Origin: Sphingomonas colocasiae
GTDB taxonomy: Bacteria > Pseudomonadota > Alphaproteobacteria > Sphingomonadales > Sphingomonadaceae
Assembly: GCF_019880585.1 (NCBI RefSeq)
Contig: NZ_JAINVV010000014.1
Location: forward strand, 62,001-126,000
DNA: 64,000 bases
Direction: 5' to 3'
Both the position numbers and the translations under genes were made by a program. Under the pieces are notes generated by a model, which had not been told where the DNA came from, did no database searches, and worked only from the letters and a program-made list of their open reading frames with translations. This document shows positions 45,424 through 54,659 of this stretch, piece after piece. The number at the start of each line of letters is the position of its first letter. The first letter of the stretch is position 1.

Positions 45424-46623
45424 TCAGCTGACGAGCGGCGTGATATCCACCGGCCGGCCATTTCGGCGCAATTCCACCGTCACCATCGGGCGGCGGCCGG
45501 CATCCGCCCGGCCCAGTGGACTGCCCTGCGCCACCGCGTCGCCCACCTTGACGTCGAGTGCGGCGAGATTCGTGATGAGCGACGTCCAGCCCTGGCCATG
45601 ATCGATGATCACGATCTTGCCGAAACCGCGATAATCGGCGGCATAGGCGATACGCCCGCGCGTCGGCGCCACCACCTGCGCGCCCGGCCGCGTCTCCAGC
45701 GTCAGCCCCTTGGCGCGCACGCCCGAAGCGGAGACCTCGCCCAATCCGGTCACCACCTCTCCGAACACCGGCAGGCGATAGGGCGGATTGCGCTGCTGCG
45801 TCAGGCGGGGATCGTCCGGCGGCGCCTGCATCCCGCCCGGACGCACCGGACGGAGCAGCGGCCCCGGCAGGCTTTGCAGCGTCTCGCGCACGCCCGCCTG
45901 CTCATCGAGCGCCGACATGAGATCGACGATATCGCGCGCGCGCTCGCCAAGCGCGATGGCGCGATCCGATTCGAACATCGCGCTATCGGCGAACTGACGC
46001 GAACGCTGACGATGCGCCGTCTCCAGCTTGGCCAGCGCCGATCGCTCGGACTGAAGCCGCTCGCGTCCCTTGCGCAGCGACAAGGCCGCCAGATCGGCAC
46101 TGCGGCGCAGAGCGCGGCTGCGCGCGATCTCGTCGCGCAGCCCGCTGGTCCGCTCCTCCACCACCGGCACGATCGTCGCGAGCAGCGAACGGACATGGAC
46201 AAGATCGGCGGTCGATCCCGGCTGGACCAGCGCGAGCGCCGACGGGCGGCGCGCCATGGTCTGGAGCGCGGCGGTCAGCCGCACGATCGGCTGCTGGCGC
46301 TCGGCGAGCCGCGCGCGCTGCGCCACCTGAAGCCGGGCCAGAATGCGGATCCGCGCCTCGGCGGCGGCGATTTCGGCCTCGGCGGACTGGATGCGCGCGG
46401 CGACGGCGGCCGCCTGCGCCTCCGCGCGTGCCGCCTCGTCCCGTTCCGCGGCGGCGTCGCGTTCGAGCTGCGCGGACCGCGCCGAAGCCGTCGCGGCATC
46501 GCGGCGCGCCTTGACGAGCGAACGCTGTTCTTCCGCGATCGTCGTGGCCGCCGGCGCATGGGCCGCGAAACCCAATGCCGCGACGGCGGCGATCACCGGC
46601 AGGGAAATCAGGGCGACGCGCAT
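45424..46623 (-). CDS. EnvC-like murein hydrolase activator
   Basis: 399 residues from the ATG at 46623. Signal peptide (about 1-22), a long coiled coil (about 25-235, rich in Ala, Arg, Glu), then a LytM/M23-type domain (about 280-399). The zinc ligands are missing: VTVELRRNG replaces the usual HLHFE and no HxxxD precedes it. In E. coli EnvC such a degenerate LytM domain activates the amidases AmiA/AmiB at the septum, so an activator role is inferred. The start overlaps the end of rlmH region by some bases (rlmH stops at 46631). Confidence 0.9.
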   Translation of the reverse strand: MRVALISLPVIAAVAALGFAAHAPAATTIAEEQRSLVKARRDAATASARSAQLERDAAAERDEAARAEAQAAAVAARIQSAEAEIAAAEARIRILARLQVAQRARLAERQQPIVRLTAALQTMARRPSALALVQPGSTADLVHVRSLLATIVPVVEERTSGLRDEIARSRALRRSADLAALSLRKGRERLQSERSALAKLETAHRQRSRQFADSAMFESDRAIALGERARDIVDLMSALDEQAGVRETLQSLPGPLLRPVRPGGMQAPPDDPRLTQQRNPPYRLPVFGEVVTGLGEVSASGVRAKGLTLETRPGAQVVAPTRGRIAYAADYRGFGKIVIIDHGQGWTSLITNLAALDVKVGDAVAQGSPLGRADAGRRPMVTVELRRNGRPVDITPLVS

Positions 46624-46630
46624 CACGCGC

Positions 46631-47053
46631 TCACCCTTCGCGATGATAGGGATGATTGGCAAGGATCGAGGTTGCGCGCCAAAGCTGTTCGGCCAGCATC
46701 GCGCGCGCCATCAAATGCGGCCAGGTCGCCCGGCCGAACGCGATCAGCAGATCGGCCTCGGCACGCATCGCATCGTCGAAGCCGTCGGCGGCGCCGATCA
46801 GGAAACGCGCCTCGCGCCGGCCGTCGTCTCGCCAGCGTTCCAGCCTGCGCGCGAACTCCATCGATCCGAGCTGCTCACCCTTCTCGTCGAGCATGATCAG
46901 GACGGTGCCGGGATCGCGCACCGGCATGCGTCCGCCGGTGTCAGGCAATTCGGTGAGCTTGAACGGCCAGCTCAGCCGCTTGACGTAGCGGTCGACGAGT
47001 TCCGCCTCCGGCGAACGACCGATCCTGCCCCTGGCGACGATATGGAGAAGCAC
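46631..47053 (-). CDS. rlmH: RlmH, 23S rRNA (pseudouridine(1915)-N(3))-methyltransferase
   Basis: SPOUT methyltransferase that methylates pseudouridine 1915 in helix 69 of 23S rRNA on 70S ribosomes. 140 residues. The SAM-binding knot is visible as FLIGAADGFDD and MLAEQLWRA, ending in LANHPYHREG, the family C terminus (usually HPYHR). Residues before, PGTVLIMLDEKGEQLGSMEFA, also match. It lies between rsfS and the EnvC-like gene on the same strand, with a hairpin separating it from rsfS. Confidence 0.95.
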   Translation of the reverse strand: MLLHIVARGRIGRSPEAELVDRYVKRLSWPFKLTELPDTGGRMPVRDPGTVLIMLDEKGEQLGSMEFARRLERWRDDGRREARFLIGAADGFDDAMRAEADLLIAFGRATWPHLMARAMLAEQLWRATSILANHPYHREG

Positions 47054-47077
47054 GCTGATCTACCCCCATCATCGCCC

Positions 47078-47111
47078 CCGGGCATTTCGGACGACCGCCC
47101 GAAATGCCCGG
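47078..47111. promoter_or_regulatory. 13-bp perfect hairpin between rsfS and rlmH
   Basis: Arms 47078-47090 and 47099-47111 (CCGGGCATTTCGG and its complement) around an 8-base loop. There is no T-run, so it is more likely an RNA processing or stabilising hairpin, or a partial attenuator, than a strong terminator. Confidence 0.6.
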
Positions 47112-47118
47112 ATCAGTC

Positions 47119-47508
47119 TCAATCTTCGTTGGCCGGCGGCGCGTCGCCGAAATTCCACATCCGTTCCAGATTGTAGAAGCTGCGCACTTCGGGACGGAAG
47201 AGGTGGACGATCACGTCACCGGCGTCGATCAGCACCCAATCGGCAGCAGGCAGACCTTCGATACGCGCGCTGCGGCCGCACTGCGCCTTGATCTTCTCGG
47301 CGAGCTTGGTCGCCATCGAGGCGACCTGACGGGTCGAGCGGCCGGACGCGATCACCATGTGATCGGCGATGCTGCTCTTTCCGGCGAGCGGGATCGAGAC
47401 GGTTTCGACCGCCTGATCGTCGTCGAGCGAATCCAGCACGAGCCTATGGAGCGCCTCGACCTCCTCTGGGCCGGAAGACGCCTTCGATGCGGAAGCGGAT
47501 GGAGGCAA
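47119..47508 (-). CDS. rsfS: RsfS, ribosomal silencing factor
   Basis: Binds ribosomal protein L14 and blocks subunit joining under nutrient stress. 129 residues with the conserved core VLDSLDDDQAVETVSIPLAGKSSIADHMVIASG and then RIEGLPAADWVLIDAGDVIVHLF. I place the start at the TTG at 47508, because AGAAGGA lies six bases ahead and overlaps the nadD stop; no ATG fits without large overlap into nadD. The frame is open further upstream but over nadD. Cotranscribed with nadD, as in many proteobacteria. Confidence 0.9.
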   Translation of the reverse strand: MPPSASASKASSGPEEVEALHRLVLDSLDDDQAVETVSIPLAGKSSIADHMVIASGRSTRQVASMATKLAEKIKAQCGRSARIEGLPAADWVLIDAGDVIVHLFRPEVRSFYNLERMWNFGDAPPANED

Positions 47509-47519
47509 GAGTGTTCCTT

Positions 47520-48146
47520 CTAGGATACCGGCAATCGCGTGACGCGGTCGCGCGGAACGCGGGCGGCAAAATCGCGATGCCAATGGGGGTCTGCCTGTCG
47601 CAGACGGGTTGCGGAGGTTGGATCGGGGCGAAAGCGCAACAGCACGAGCGCCGGCAATCTCCAATTCGTCCAACTTTTTCGCTGGCTGGCGGGCCGGACG
47701 AAGCGCCGCAGCCATCCCATAGCACCACCTGCATGGGCGGCCCGATCATAACCCGGACGGGCGATTACGGCAATCGGAACTATTCGCGCAATTTTCCGCC
47801 AGTCGCGCCACAGGTGGAACTGGTCGAGATTGTCGGCCCCCATCAACCACATGAACCGATATTTGGGGTATCGGCGCACCAATGCGTCGAGCGTATCGAC
47901 GGTGTAGCGGGTGCCCAGCGTCCGCTCGATGGCGGTCGCACGGATCGGCAGGCCCCGGCTCATCCTGAGCGCGGAACCGAGCCGCGCCGGCAGCGGCGCC
48001 ATGTCGTTCGCGGACTTCAGCGGATTGCCGGGCGAGACCATCCACCAGATCTCGTCCAGCCCGAGCGCGTCGAGCGCGAAGCGGCTGATGTCGCGGTGCC
48101 CCTGATGCGCCGGATTGAACGAGCCGCCAAGGAGACCGATGCGCAT
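47520..48146 (-). CDS. nadD: NadD, nicotinate-nucleotide adenylyltransferase
   Basis: Joins nicotinate mononucleotide and ATP to give deamido-NAD. 208 residues from the ATG at 48146. The nucleotidyltransferase motif GGSFNPAHQGH is at the N terminus, and MVSPGNPLK, RYTVDTL and MGADNLDQFHLWRDW are family signatures. The usual (S/T)STxxR motif near the C terminus appears as PTSATRLR. The start overlaps the proA stop by one base (TGATG), and a longer frame to 48182 is rejected. Followed closely by rsfS. Confidence 0.94.
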   Translation of the reverse strand: MRIGLLGGSFNPAHQGHRDISRFALDALGLDEIWWMVSPGNPLKSANDMAPLPARLGSALRMSRGLPIRATAIERTLGTRYTVDTLDALVRRYPKYRFMWLMGADNLDQFHLWRDWRKIARIVPIAVIARPGYDRAAHAGGAMGWLRRFVRPASQRKSWTNWRLPALVLLRFRPDPTSATRLRQADPHWHRDFAARVPRDRVTRLPVS

Positions 48147-49408
48147 CAGGGACGCGTCTGGCCGCTGCCCCGCACCAGCCATTTGTATGTCGTCAGCCCT
48201 TCGAGCGCGACAGGGCCGCGCGCATGGAGGCGGCCGGTGGAAATGCCGATCTCCGCGCCAAGGCCGAATTCGCCGCCGTCCGCGAACTGGGTCGAGGCAT
48301 TGTGCATCACGATCGCGCTGTCCACTTCGCCCAGGAAACGCTCGGCTGCCGCCGCGTCCTCGGTGACGATCGCGTCGGTGTGATGCGAACCATGCGCCGC
48401 GATATGCGCGATCGCGGCATCAAGGCCATCGACCAGCGCGACGGACGCGATCGCGTCGAGATATTCGGTATCCCAATCGGCATCGGACACCTCGTCCACG
48501 CGCGGATCGAGCGCCTGGGTCGCGGCATCACCGCGCACTTCGCAGCCGGCCGCGATCAGCGCATCGACCAGATCGCCGGCGCCGGCATAGGCGCGATCGA
48601 TCAGCAAGGTCTCCATCGCGCCGCACACGCCCGTCCGCCGCATCTTGGCGTTGACGACGATGTCTCGCGCCTTGGCCGGATCGGCGGCGACGTCGACATA
48701 GACATGGTTGATGCCGTCGAGATGCGCGAGCACGGGCACGCGTGCTTCCGCCTGGACGCGCGCGACCAGCGACTTGCCGCCGCGCGGCACCACCATGTCG
48801 ATCAGCCCCATCGCCCCCAGCATCGCACCGACCGCCGCGCGATCGGTGACCGGCACGAGCTGGATCGCTGCTTCCGGCGCACCTTCCGACACCAGGCCGC
48901 GCACCAGCGCGCGATGGATCGCGCGATTGCTCGCCATCGCCTCGGATCCGCCGCGCAGGATCGCCGCATTGCCCGATTTGAAGCAGAGCGCGGCTGCATC
49001 CGCCGTCACGTTCGGGCGGCTTTCATAGATGATCCCGATCACGCCCAGCGGCACGCGCATGCGCTGCAGGATCATGCCGTTGGGCCGGCGGGTCTCGTCG
49101 ATGATCGTGCCCGCCGGATCGTCGAGCGCGGCCACCGCCGCCATACCGTCCGCCATCGCGCCAAGCCGGGCGGGATCGAGCCGCAGCCGATCGAGCAGCG
49201 CCGAGGAGAGCCCGGCGGCGGTCGCGCGCGCCATGTCTTCCGCATTGGCTGCCAGGATCGCCGCCTCGTCCTCGCGCACCGCCTGTGCCGCGGCGGCCAG
49301 CGCGGCCGCCTTTCGCGGCCCCGGCATCGCGGCCAGCCGGCCGGCGGCCACGCGCGCGGCGGCCGCCATGTCACGGATCAGGGTTTCGCAATCGTGCGGA
49401 TCGTTCAT
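48146..49408 (-). CDS. proA: ProA, gamma-glutamyl phosphate reductase
   Basis: NADPH-dependent second step of proline synthesis, making glutamate-5-semialdehyde. 420 residues from the ATG at 49408. The catalytic cysteine is in [13 protein letters not shown]; other family segments include [40 protein letters not shown] and the C-terminal GLTTYKW. proB is not in the window. The gene begins a minus-strand run proA-nadD-rsfS-rlmH-envC-ctpA. A longer frame starting near 49561 overlaps the divergent DUF3667 gene and is rejected. Confidence 0.96.
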   Translation of the reverse strand: MNDPHDCETLIRDMAAAARVAAGRLAAMPGPRKAAALAAAAQAVREDEAAILAANAEDMARATAAGLSSALLDRLRLDPARLGAMADGMAAVAALDDPAGTIIDETRRPNGMILQRMRVPLGVIGIIYESRPNVTADAAALCFKSGNAAILRGGSEAMASNRAIHRALVRGLVSEGAPEAAIQLVPVTDRAAVGAMLGAMGLIDMVVPRGGKSLVARVQAEARVPVLAHLDGINHVYVDVAADPAKARDIVVNAKMRRTGVCGAMETLLIDRAYAGAGDLVDALIAAGCEVRGDAATQALDPRVDEVSDADWDTEYLDAIASVALVDGLDAAIAHIAAHGSHHTDAIVTEDAAAAERFLGEVDSAIVMHNASTQFADGGEFGLGAEIGISTGRLHARGPVALEGLTTYKWLVRGSGQTRP

Positions 49409-49487
49409 GCCGGCGCGCCTAGCATGATCATTGTCCACACGAAATAGCGCTTCCCCGCCTCCCGGCCCGGCTGCTACGAACCGGATC

Positions 49488-50549
49488 ATGTCAGGGGGCA
49501 TCGAAGCAGCGGGAGACGCGGTGAGCGCGGGTTTGGTGGCGCATGCTGTCGAGCCCGCCACGGGCGGTCACGACGGCGACGCGTCGCACGGCATCTGCCT
49601 CAATTGCGGCACAGCACTTGCCGGCCCCTATTGCCATGCCTGCGGCCAGGCGGGGCACATCCATCGCTCCCTCGCCGCGATCTGGCACGATCTCGCGCAT
49701 GGCGTGCTCCATTTCGAGGGCAAGATCTGGCGCACATTGCCGATGCTCGCCTTTCGCCCCGGCGAACTGACCCGCCGTTACGTTCATGGCGAACGCGCGC
49801 GTTTCGTTTCCCCGCTGGCGCTGTTCCTGTTCTCGGTCTTCCTGATGTTCGCGGTGATCAACCTGTTCGGCGGGCATCTCGAAACGCCCGATCTGAACGT
49901 CGCCACCACCCCGCAATTGCAGGCGCAGGCGGCGAACCAGATCGAGATCCAGCGCAAGGGCGTCGAAAATACCGAACGCAAGATCGCCGAGGCCAGGGCC
50001 GCCGGCCGCGACACCACCGCCCTGCAGGAGAATCTGGCCACGCGCCGCGAGATGCTGAAGACCGTCGAGGCGGCGTCGCGCGGCAAGCCGCCGAGCTTCG
50101 CCAATATCAGGACAGGTTGGCCGAAGCTGGACAAGGGTATCGCCAAGGCGAATGCCAACCCCAATCTGGCGCTCTACAAGATCCAGTCCAACGCCTATAA
50201 ATTCTCTTGGGCGCTGATCCCGATCTCGGTGCCGTTCGTGTGGCTGATGTTCCTGTGGCACTTTCGCCGACGGGTTTACGATCACGCGATCTTCGTCACC
50301 TATTCGCTCGCCTTCATGTCGCTGCTGACGATCCTGCTGACGATGCTGTGGGTCGCCGGCCTGAACAGCGACGTGATCAGCGTCGCGGCGCTCGTCATCC
50401 CGCCGGTCCACATCTATTTCCAGCTCAAGGGCGCCTATGAGATCGGGCGCTTCGGTGCACTGGTCCGCACCTTCCTGCTGCTGATCTTCGCGTCGATCGC
50501 GCTGGTGCTGTTCCTGCTGTTCCTGCTCGGACTCGGCATTTCCGGCTGA
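49488..50549 (+). CDS. DUF3667 membrane protein with zinc ribbon
   Basis: 353 residues from the ATG at 49488. After a short variable N terminus there is a zinc-ribbon CLNCG...YCHACGQ (about 36-56), the defining element of DUF3667, followed by a segment rich in conserved residues ([27 protein letters not shown]). Five hydrophobic segments follow, separated by a charged periplasmic or cytoplasmic loop (about 145-235, coiled-coil-like). The function of this family is not known. A longer frame from 49431 is less likely. It is transcribed with, or just before, an MFS exporter. Confidence 0.82.
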   Translation: MSGGIEAAGDAVSAGLVAHAVEPATGGHDGDASHGICLNCGTALAGPYCHACGQAGHIHRSLAAIWHDLAHGVLHFEGKIWRTLPMLAFRPGELTRRYVHGERARFVSPLALFLFSVFLMFAVINLFGGHLETPDLNVATTPQLQAQAANQIEIQRKGVENTERKIAEARAAGRDTTALQENLATRREMLKTVEAASRGKPPSFANIRTGWPKLDKGIAKANANPNLALYKIQSNAYKFSWALIPISVPFVWLMFLWHFRRRVYDHAIFVTYSLAFMSLLTILLTMLWVAGLNSDVISVAALVIPPVHIYFQLKGAYEIGRFGALVRTFLLLIFASIALVLFLLFLLGLGISG

Positions 50550-50602
50550 TTTTTGCGCCGCAACACTGGCAATCCGCCGCACGATGCGCCAAGTGGCACT
50601 TC

Positions 50603-51844
50603 ATGGATTCACCGGTGCCCCAGGAAACCCCCGTGGCGGAGCGCCCCGGGCCGCGCGAATTCATCGCGCTGATCGCGCTGATCATGGCGACGGTGGCGCT
50701 GGCGATCGATTCGATGATCCCGGCGCTGCCCGCGATCGGCCAGTCGCTGAACGTGCTTCACGACAATGATCGCCAGTTCGTGATCGGCGCCTTCCTGATC
50801 GGTTTCGGCGTCTCGCAATTCTTCATCGGCACCTTGTCCGACCGGTTCGGCCGGCGCCCGGTGCTGCTGATCTCGGTCGCCGGCTATGCGATCTTCAGCC
50901 TTGCGGCGGCGTTCGCGCCCAGTTTCGAATTGCTGATCGCCGCACGCATGGCGCAGGGCGCCGGCGCCGCCGGCGGCCGCGCGCTGGTGGTGTCGATCGT
51001 GCGCGATCGCTATGTCGGCCGGCAGATGGCGCGGGTGATGAGCCTGGCGTTCATCGTCTTCATGGCGGCCCCGGTGCTCGCCCCCAGCCTGGGGCAGATG
51101 ATCCTGCTGGTGGCGCCATGGCGCTGGATCTTCGTGGCGCTCGCCGCGATCGGCATCCTCATCCTGCTCTGGGCCGGTCTGCGCCTGCCCGAAACCCTGC
51201 CCAGGGAACGCCGCATCGCGATCACCCCGGCCGGGCTCGGCGCATCCTATGCCATGGTGCTGGGTGACCGTCAGTCGAACGGATACACATTGGCCGGAGC
51301 GTTCATCAACGGCGCGCTGATGAGCTTCATCCATTCGGTGCAGCAGATCTTCACCGACGTCTTTCGTGCACCGGGCATGCTCTCCATCGTCTTCGCCGCC
51401 GTCGCGACCACCATGGCGATCGGCTCGCTGATCAATTCGCGGCTCGTCGTCCGGCTGGGCATGCGTTTCATCGGCCATTGGGCGCTGATCGGCTTCACGC
51501 TGTTCGGCGGCATCCACTTGGCCGTCGCCCTTTCGGGCCATGAAACCATGATCGATTTCGCCTTGCTTCAGGCGGCCGCGATGGGCTGCTTCGGGCTCGC
51601 CGCCGCAAATTTCGGCGCGCTGGCGATGGAACGCGTCGGCCATGTCGCCGGCACCGCGAGTTCGCTGCAGGGGGCGTTCCAGACGATCTTCGGCGCCGCG
51701 ATCGGCATCAGCGTCGGCCGCCAGTTCGACGGGACGACGATCCCGCTCTACACTGGCTTCTTCCTCTGCGGGCTCGCCGCGCTCTGCACGATACTCGTCA
51801 CCGAGCGCGGCCGGCTGTTCCACAGGACGCCACAGCCCGCCTGA
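50603..51844 (+). CDS. Bcr/CflA-family MFS multidrug transporter
   Basis: 413 residues, twelve predicted membrane helices. N-terminal motifs of the drug:H+ antiporter Bcr/CflA group are visible: DSMIPALPAIGQSLNV, the loop GTLSDRFGRRPVLL (the MFS A motif, GxxSDRxGRR), and AAPVLAPSLGQMILL (P-x-x-G-P-like antiporter motif C region). It presumably exports toxic compounds using proton flow. Substrates are not predictable. It starts 53 bases after the DUF3667 stop. Confidence 0.9.
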   Translation: MDSPVPQETPVAERPGPREFIALIALIMATVALAIDSMIPALPAIGQSLNVLHDNDRQFVIGAFLIGFGVSQFFIGTLSDRFGRRPVLLISVAGYAIFSLAAAFAPSFELLIAARMAQGAGAAGGRALVVSIVRDRYVGRQMARVMSLAFIVFMAAPVLAPSLGQMILLVAPWRWIFVALAAIGILILLWAGLRLPETLPRERRIAITPAGLGASYAMVLGDRQSNGYTLAGAFINGALMSFIHSVQQIFTDVFRAPGMLSIVFAAVATTMAIGSLINSRLVVRLGMRFIGHWALIGFTLFGGIHLAVALSGHETMIDFALLQAAAMGCFGLAAANFGALAMERVGHVAGTASSLQGAFQTIFGAAIGISVGRQFDGTTIPLYTGFFLCGLAALCTILVTERGRLFHRTPQPA

Positions 51845-51878
51845 CCGTTGTCCGGGTCCTGGATTCGGATCCCGATCG

Positions 51879-52307
51879 TTATTCCGACAATGTGTACGTC
51901 AGCGTGATTTCGGCCTTGAGCAGCTTCGAGACCGGGCAATTGGCCTTGGCACCGGCCGCGATCTCCGCGAATTTGTCGGCGTCGATTCCCGGGACGCTTG
52001 CCGAGAGCGTCAGGTCCGAACGCGTGATCGAGAAGCCGTCGCCATCCTTGTCGAGCTTCACCGCCGCCTTGGTTTCGAGCGTTCCGCCCGAAAACCCTTC
52101 GCGCGCGAGCGCGAAGCTCAACGCCATGGTGAAGCAAGCCGCATGCGCCGCGGCGATCAGTTCCTCGGGGTTGGTTCCCGCGCCGTCCTCGAAACGTGTG
52201 TTGAAGCCGTAATTGGTGTCCGAAAGCACGCCGGACTGGCTGGAGACATGGCCCTTTCCGTCCTTGCCGAAGCCTTCGTAGCGGGCGGATGCGGTGCGGG
52301 TGATCAT
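51879..52307 (-). CDS. OsmC-family peroxiredoxin-like protein
   Basis: 142 residues, OsmC/Ohr fold. The two catalytic cysteines are in AAHAACFTMAL (about residue 57) and KANCPVSKLL (about residue 125), and an Arg is in the N-terminal half (RFEDGAGTNPEEL). Such enzymes reduce organic hydroperoxides using dihydrolipoamide- or lipoyl-dependent donors in characterised members. The start at 52307 lies at the edge of the gap before the EVE gene. Convergent with the MFS gene. Confidence 0.92.
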   Translation of the reverse strand: MITRTASARYEGFGKDGKGHVSSQSGVLSDTNYGFNTRFEDGAGTNPEELIAAAHAACFTMALSFALAREGFSGGTLETKAAVKLDKDGDGFSITRSDLTLSASVPGIDADKFAEIAAGAKANCPVSKLLKAEITLTYTLSE

Positions 52308-52492
52308 CGGGCGACTCCTCTGAATTGGGTGTAACGACGATAAAGCATCGTCCGGATTCGCGGGAAACGCTTTTCAGCCGAAACGATCGTTCCAGGAGAT
52401 CGCTGGTGAGGAGGTTGTTGGCCAAGAGATTGTTGGAGCACGATCGCGTCGATGCGGTATGACCATCCATGGAACCCCGATCGGAGGATGTG

Positions 52493-52918
52493 ATGACCGA
52501 CCACGCCCATTGGCTGATGAAATCGGAACCGGACGCCTATGGCTGGGACGATCTTGTGCGTGACGGCGAAGGCTATTGGGACGGCGTGCGCAATCCCACC
52601 GCCGCGATGCACATGCGCGCGATGAAGCTGGGCGATCGGGTGCTGTTCTATCACAGCAATATCGGGCTGGAGGCGGTCGGCATCATGGAGATTTCGGGCG
52701 AGGCGGAGCCCGATCGCACCGATAGCACCGGCCGATGGGTCGCCGTGCGCGTGAAACCGGTCAGGCCGCTCAAAAAAACCGTCTCGCTCAAGGCGATCAA
52801 GGCCGAGCCGAGACTGGCCGATTTGCCGATGATCCGCCAGTCGCGGCTTTCGGTGGTTCCCATCGCCAAGGATGAATGGCGCGTTCTGATGGAAATGGCC
52901 GGGGAACCAAAGACATAA
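52493..52918 (+). CDS. EVE-domain protein (THYN1-like)
   Basis: 141 residues from the ATG at 52493, with GGAGG 6 bases ahead. EVE-domain pattern: MKSEPDAYGWDDL, GYWDGVRNPTAAMHMRAMKLGD, VLFYHS and VRVKPVRPLKKTV, then the basic C-terminal half with LSVVPI. EVE domains share the PUA-like fold and are thought to read modified bases in DNA or RNA; some accompany restriction systems, but none is nearby here. The function is inferred from fold only. Confidence 0.9.
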   Translation: MTDHAHWLMKSEPDAYGWDDLVRDGEGYWDGVRNPTAAMHMRAMKLGDRVLFYHSNIGLEAVGIMEISGEAEPDRTDSTGRWVAVRVKPVRPLKKTVSLKAIKAEPRLADLPMIRQSRLSVVPIAKDEWRVLMEMAGEPKT

Positions 52919-53143
52919 TCATTCGTTACAATTCGAATCGGCCACGAATCGGGCCATCGATCCTCATGAATCCGGGCGCATCACCGCGCTTTCGGCGACG
53001 CGAATACATATAGTTTTTTAATCTTCTTCTTCGTCTCGTCCGAAGACTCCCCCGACTCGTCACGAGTCCACCCTTCATGATTTCGCGACTCGCGCACCTG
53101 CCACTATGCGAGCGTCAATCCATCAATAATCGCAGGTCGCGCG
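52919..53143. promoter_or_regulatory. GANTC-rich upstream region of the M23-bactofilin pair
   Basis: Seven GANTC sites occur at 52935, 52946, 52968, 53045, 53054, 53064 and 53087, far denser than the roughly one per 256 bases expected. The middle pair forms a palindrome, GACTCG-TCA-CGAGTC (53054-53068). GANTC is the target of the CcrM methyltransferase of alphaproteobacteria. The region also holds an AT-rich stretch near 53008-53020. Confidence 0.6.
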
Positions 53144-54283
53144 GTGCCCGTTACAACGAAGCAGCCGTCCGGGCTCTATGCCCGGTTGGTGCGGTTCTTT
53201 CCTGATCACGAAATCTATGTCCGCTCCGGCGGGCAGATGCGTTTCCTTCGGATCACCACCGGTTTCCAGATCAAGCTCGCGGCGCTCGCCGCCCTGATCT
53301 TCGCCATCTGGCTGGTCTCGACAGTGTTCATGGTCGGCCTGCAGATCCGCACGGTGCAGGATCGGATCGCGCTGGGCGCGCAGCAAAGCGCGGTGGATCG
53401 CTCCGCCGGACGCGTCGAGGCCTGGCAATCGAATGTCGAGGGCATGGCGAACCGGCTGGAGAAGCGCCAGCAGCTTCTGGACCAGATGGTGACCCGCTAT
53501 TTCGGCGCGGTCGAACCCGCGCCCGCCCCCGCTCCTGCCGCGGCGCCGGCCAAGATCGGCGCGGTCATTCCCGAAGCGGCCCCGCTCGCACGGATCGAAG
53601 CACGCCAGCTCGCCTTCACCGATACGCTGACCATGGCAGCGACGATGCGCGCGCAGGAAGCGGAAAAGGCCATTCGTCGCTTCGGCGTCGATCCGCGCGC
53701 GATGGCGCCGCATCGGGCGATGGGCGGCCCCTTCATTCCGCTGCGCGCCACGGCGCCGCGCACGCTGAAGGATCTGAGCCTCACGCGACTCGCGACATCG
53801 CTGCGCCAGCTCGACACGATGGAACGCGCGCTGATGGCGCTGCCCAATTCGGCGCCGGCCATGCCGCTGACGCTCAGCAGCGGCTTCGGTGTGCGATCCG
53901 ATCCGTTCAACGGCGCCGCCGCCCTTCATGCCGGCATCGACATCACCGGCGATCGCGGCCAGCCGATCATGGCCGCCGCCGCCGGCCGCGTCGTTTCGGT
54001 CGGCCAGCAGGGCGGCTACGGCAATCTCGTGATCCTCGATCACGGCCATGGCATCCAGACCCGCTACGGCCATTTGTCCGGCTTCGACGTTCGTCCCGGC
54101 CAGATGGTGACGCGCGGCCAGCAGATCGCCCGCATGGGCAGCACCGGCCGTTCGACCGGCGACCATCTCCATTTCGAAGTGCGCATCAACGATCGTGCGA
54201 TCAACCCACGTCCGTTCCTGGAGGCCCATGCCGATGTTCTCAAGGTCCAAGACAGCGTCAAACGGCGGTTCGACGGGCAATAA
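53144..54283 (+). CDS. Membrane-anchored M23 (LytM) peptidoglycan endopeptidase
   Basis: 379 residues, starting at a GTG at 53144. A short cytoplasmic part and one transmembrane helix (about 45-65) precede a coiled-coil linker (70-125) and a Pro/Ala-rich spacer. The C-terminal LytM domain has full zinc ligands: HAGIDITGDRGQP (HxxxD) and DHLHFEVR (HxH). So, unlike the EnvC-like protein, this one should cut peptide cross-links. The following bactofilin gene overlaps its end by 50 bases. Bactofilin/M23 pairs shape cells in Helicobacter and other bacteria. Confidence 0.92.
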   Translation: MPVTTKQPSGLYARLVRFFPDHEIYVRSGGQMRFLRITTGFQIKLAALAALIFAIWLVSTVFMVGLQIRTVQDRIALGAQQSAVDRSAGRVEAWQSNVEGMANRLEKRQQLLDQMVTRYFGAVEPAPAPAPAAAPAKIGAVIPEAAPLARIEARQLAFTDTLTMAATMRAQEAEKAIRRFGVDPRAMAPHRAMGGPFIPLRATAPRTLKDLSLTRLATSLRQLDTMERALMALPNSAPAMPLTLSSGFGVRSDPFNGAAALHAGIDITGDRGQPIMAAAAGRVVSVGQQGGYGNLVILDHGHGIQTRYGHLSGFDVRPGQMVTRGQQIARMGSTGRSTGDHLHFEVRINDRAINPRPFLEAHADVLKVQDSVKRRFDGQ

Positions 54284-54659
54284 TCACGCCGGCGGATCCT
54301 TTTCGGTGATCGGCGCCGATGTCTCGATCACCGGCAATATCGGCGCGCAGGCGGACCTGCATATCGACGGCATCGTCGAGGGCGATATCCAGTGCGCGGC
54401 GCTCGTCCAGGGGGAAAGCAGCCGCATCAAGGGCAGTGTAACCGCCGATTCCGCTCGGCTTTCCGGCATCGTCGACGGATCGATCAGCGCACGCGAACTG
54501 GTGATCGAGCGCACCGCGCACATCACCGGTGACGTTTGCTACGAAACGATCAGCATCGCACCGGGCGGCCGGGTGGAGGGACGCTTCACCCTGCGCGGCG
54601 GGGCGCTGCTCGCCGATGGCGGCGAAGCCCAGCTCAAGCTGGTTTCCGTGGCGGAGTGA
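54234..54659 (+). CDS. Bactofilin
   Basis: 141 residues from the ATG at 54234, nine bases after GGAGG; ATG 54228 is close behind. The bactofilin beta-helix repeat pattern is clear: FSVIGADVSITGNI, then repeats around GIVEGDIQ, GSVTADSARLSGIVDGSI and GRVEGRFT. These form filaments that scaffold cell-wall enzymes. The gene overlaps the M23 peptidase in a different frame by 50 bases and converges with the PAP2 gene, overlapping it by 26 bases. Confidence 0.9.
   Translation: MFSRSKTASNGGSTGNNHAGGSFSVIGADVSITGNIGAQADLHIDGIVEGDIQCAALVQGESSRIKGSVTADSARLSGIVDGSISARELVIERTAHITGDVCYETISIAPGGRVEGRFTLRGGALLADGGEAQLKLVSVAE

Noticed and set aside
47509-47715. ATG-initiated longer form of rsfS
   Set aside because: It would overlap nadD by about 200 bases; the TTG at 47508 has a proper ribosome site.
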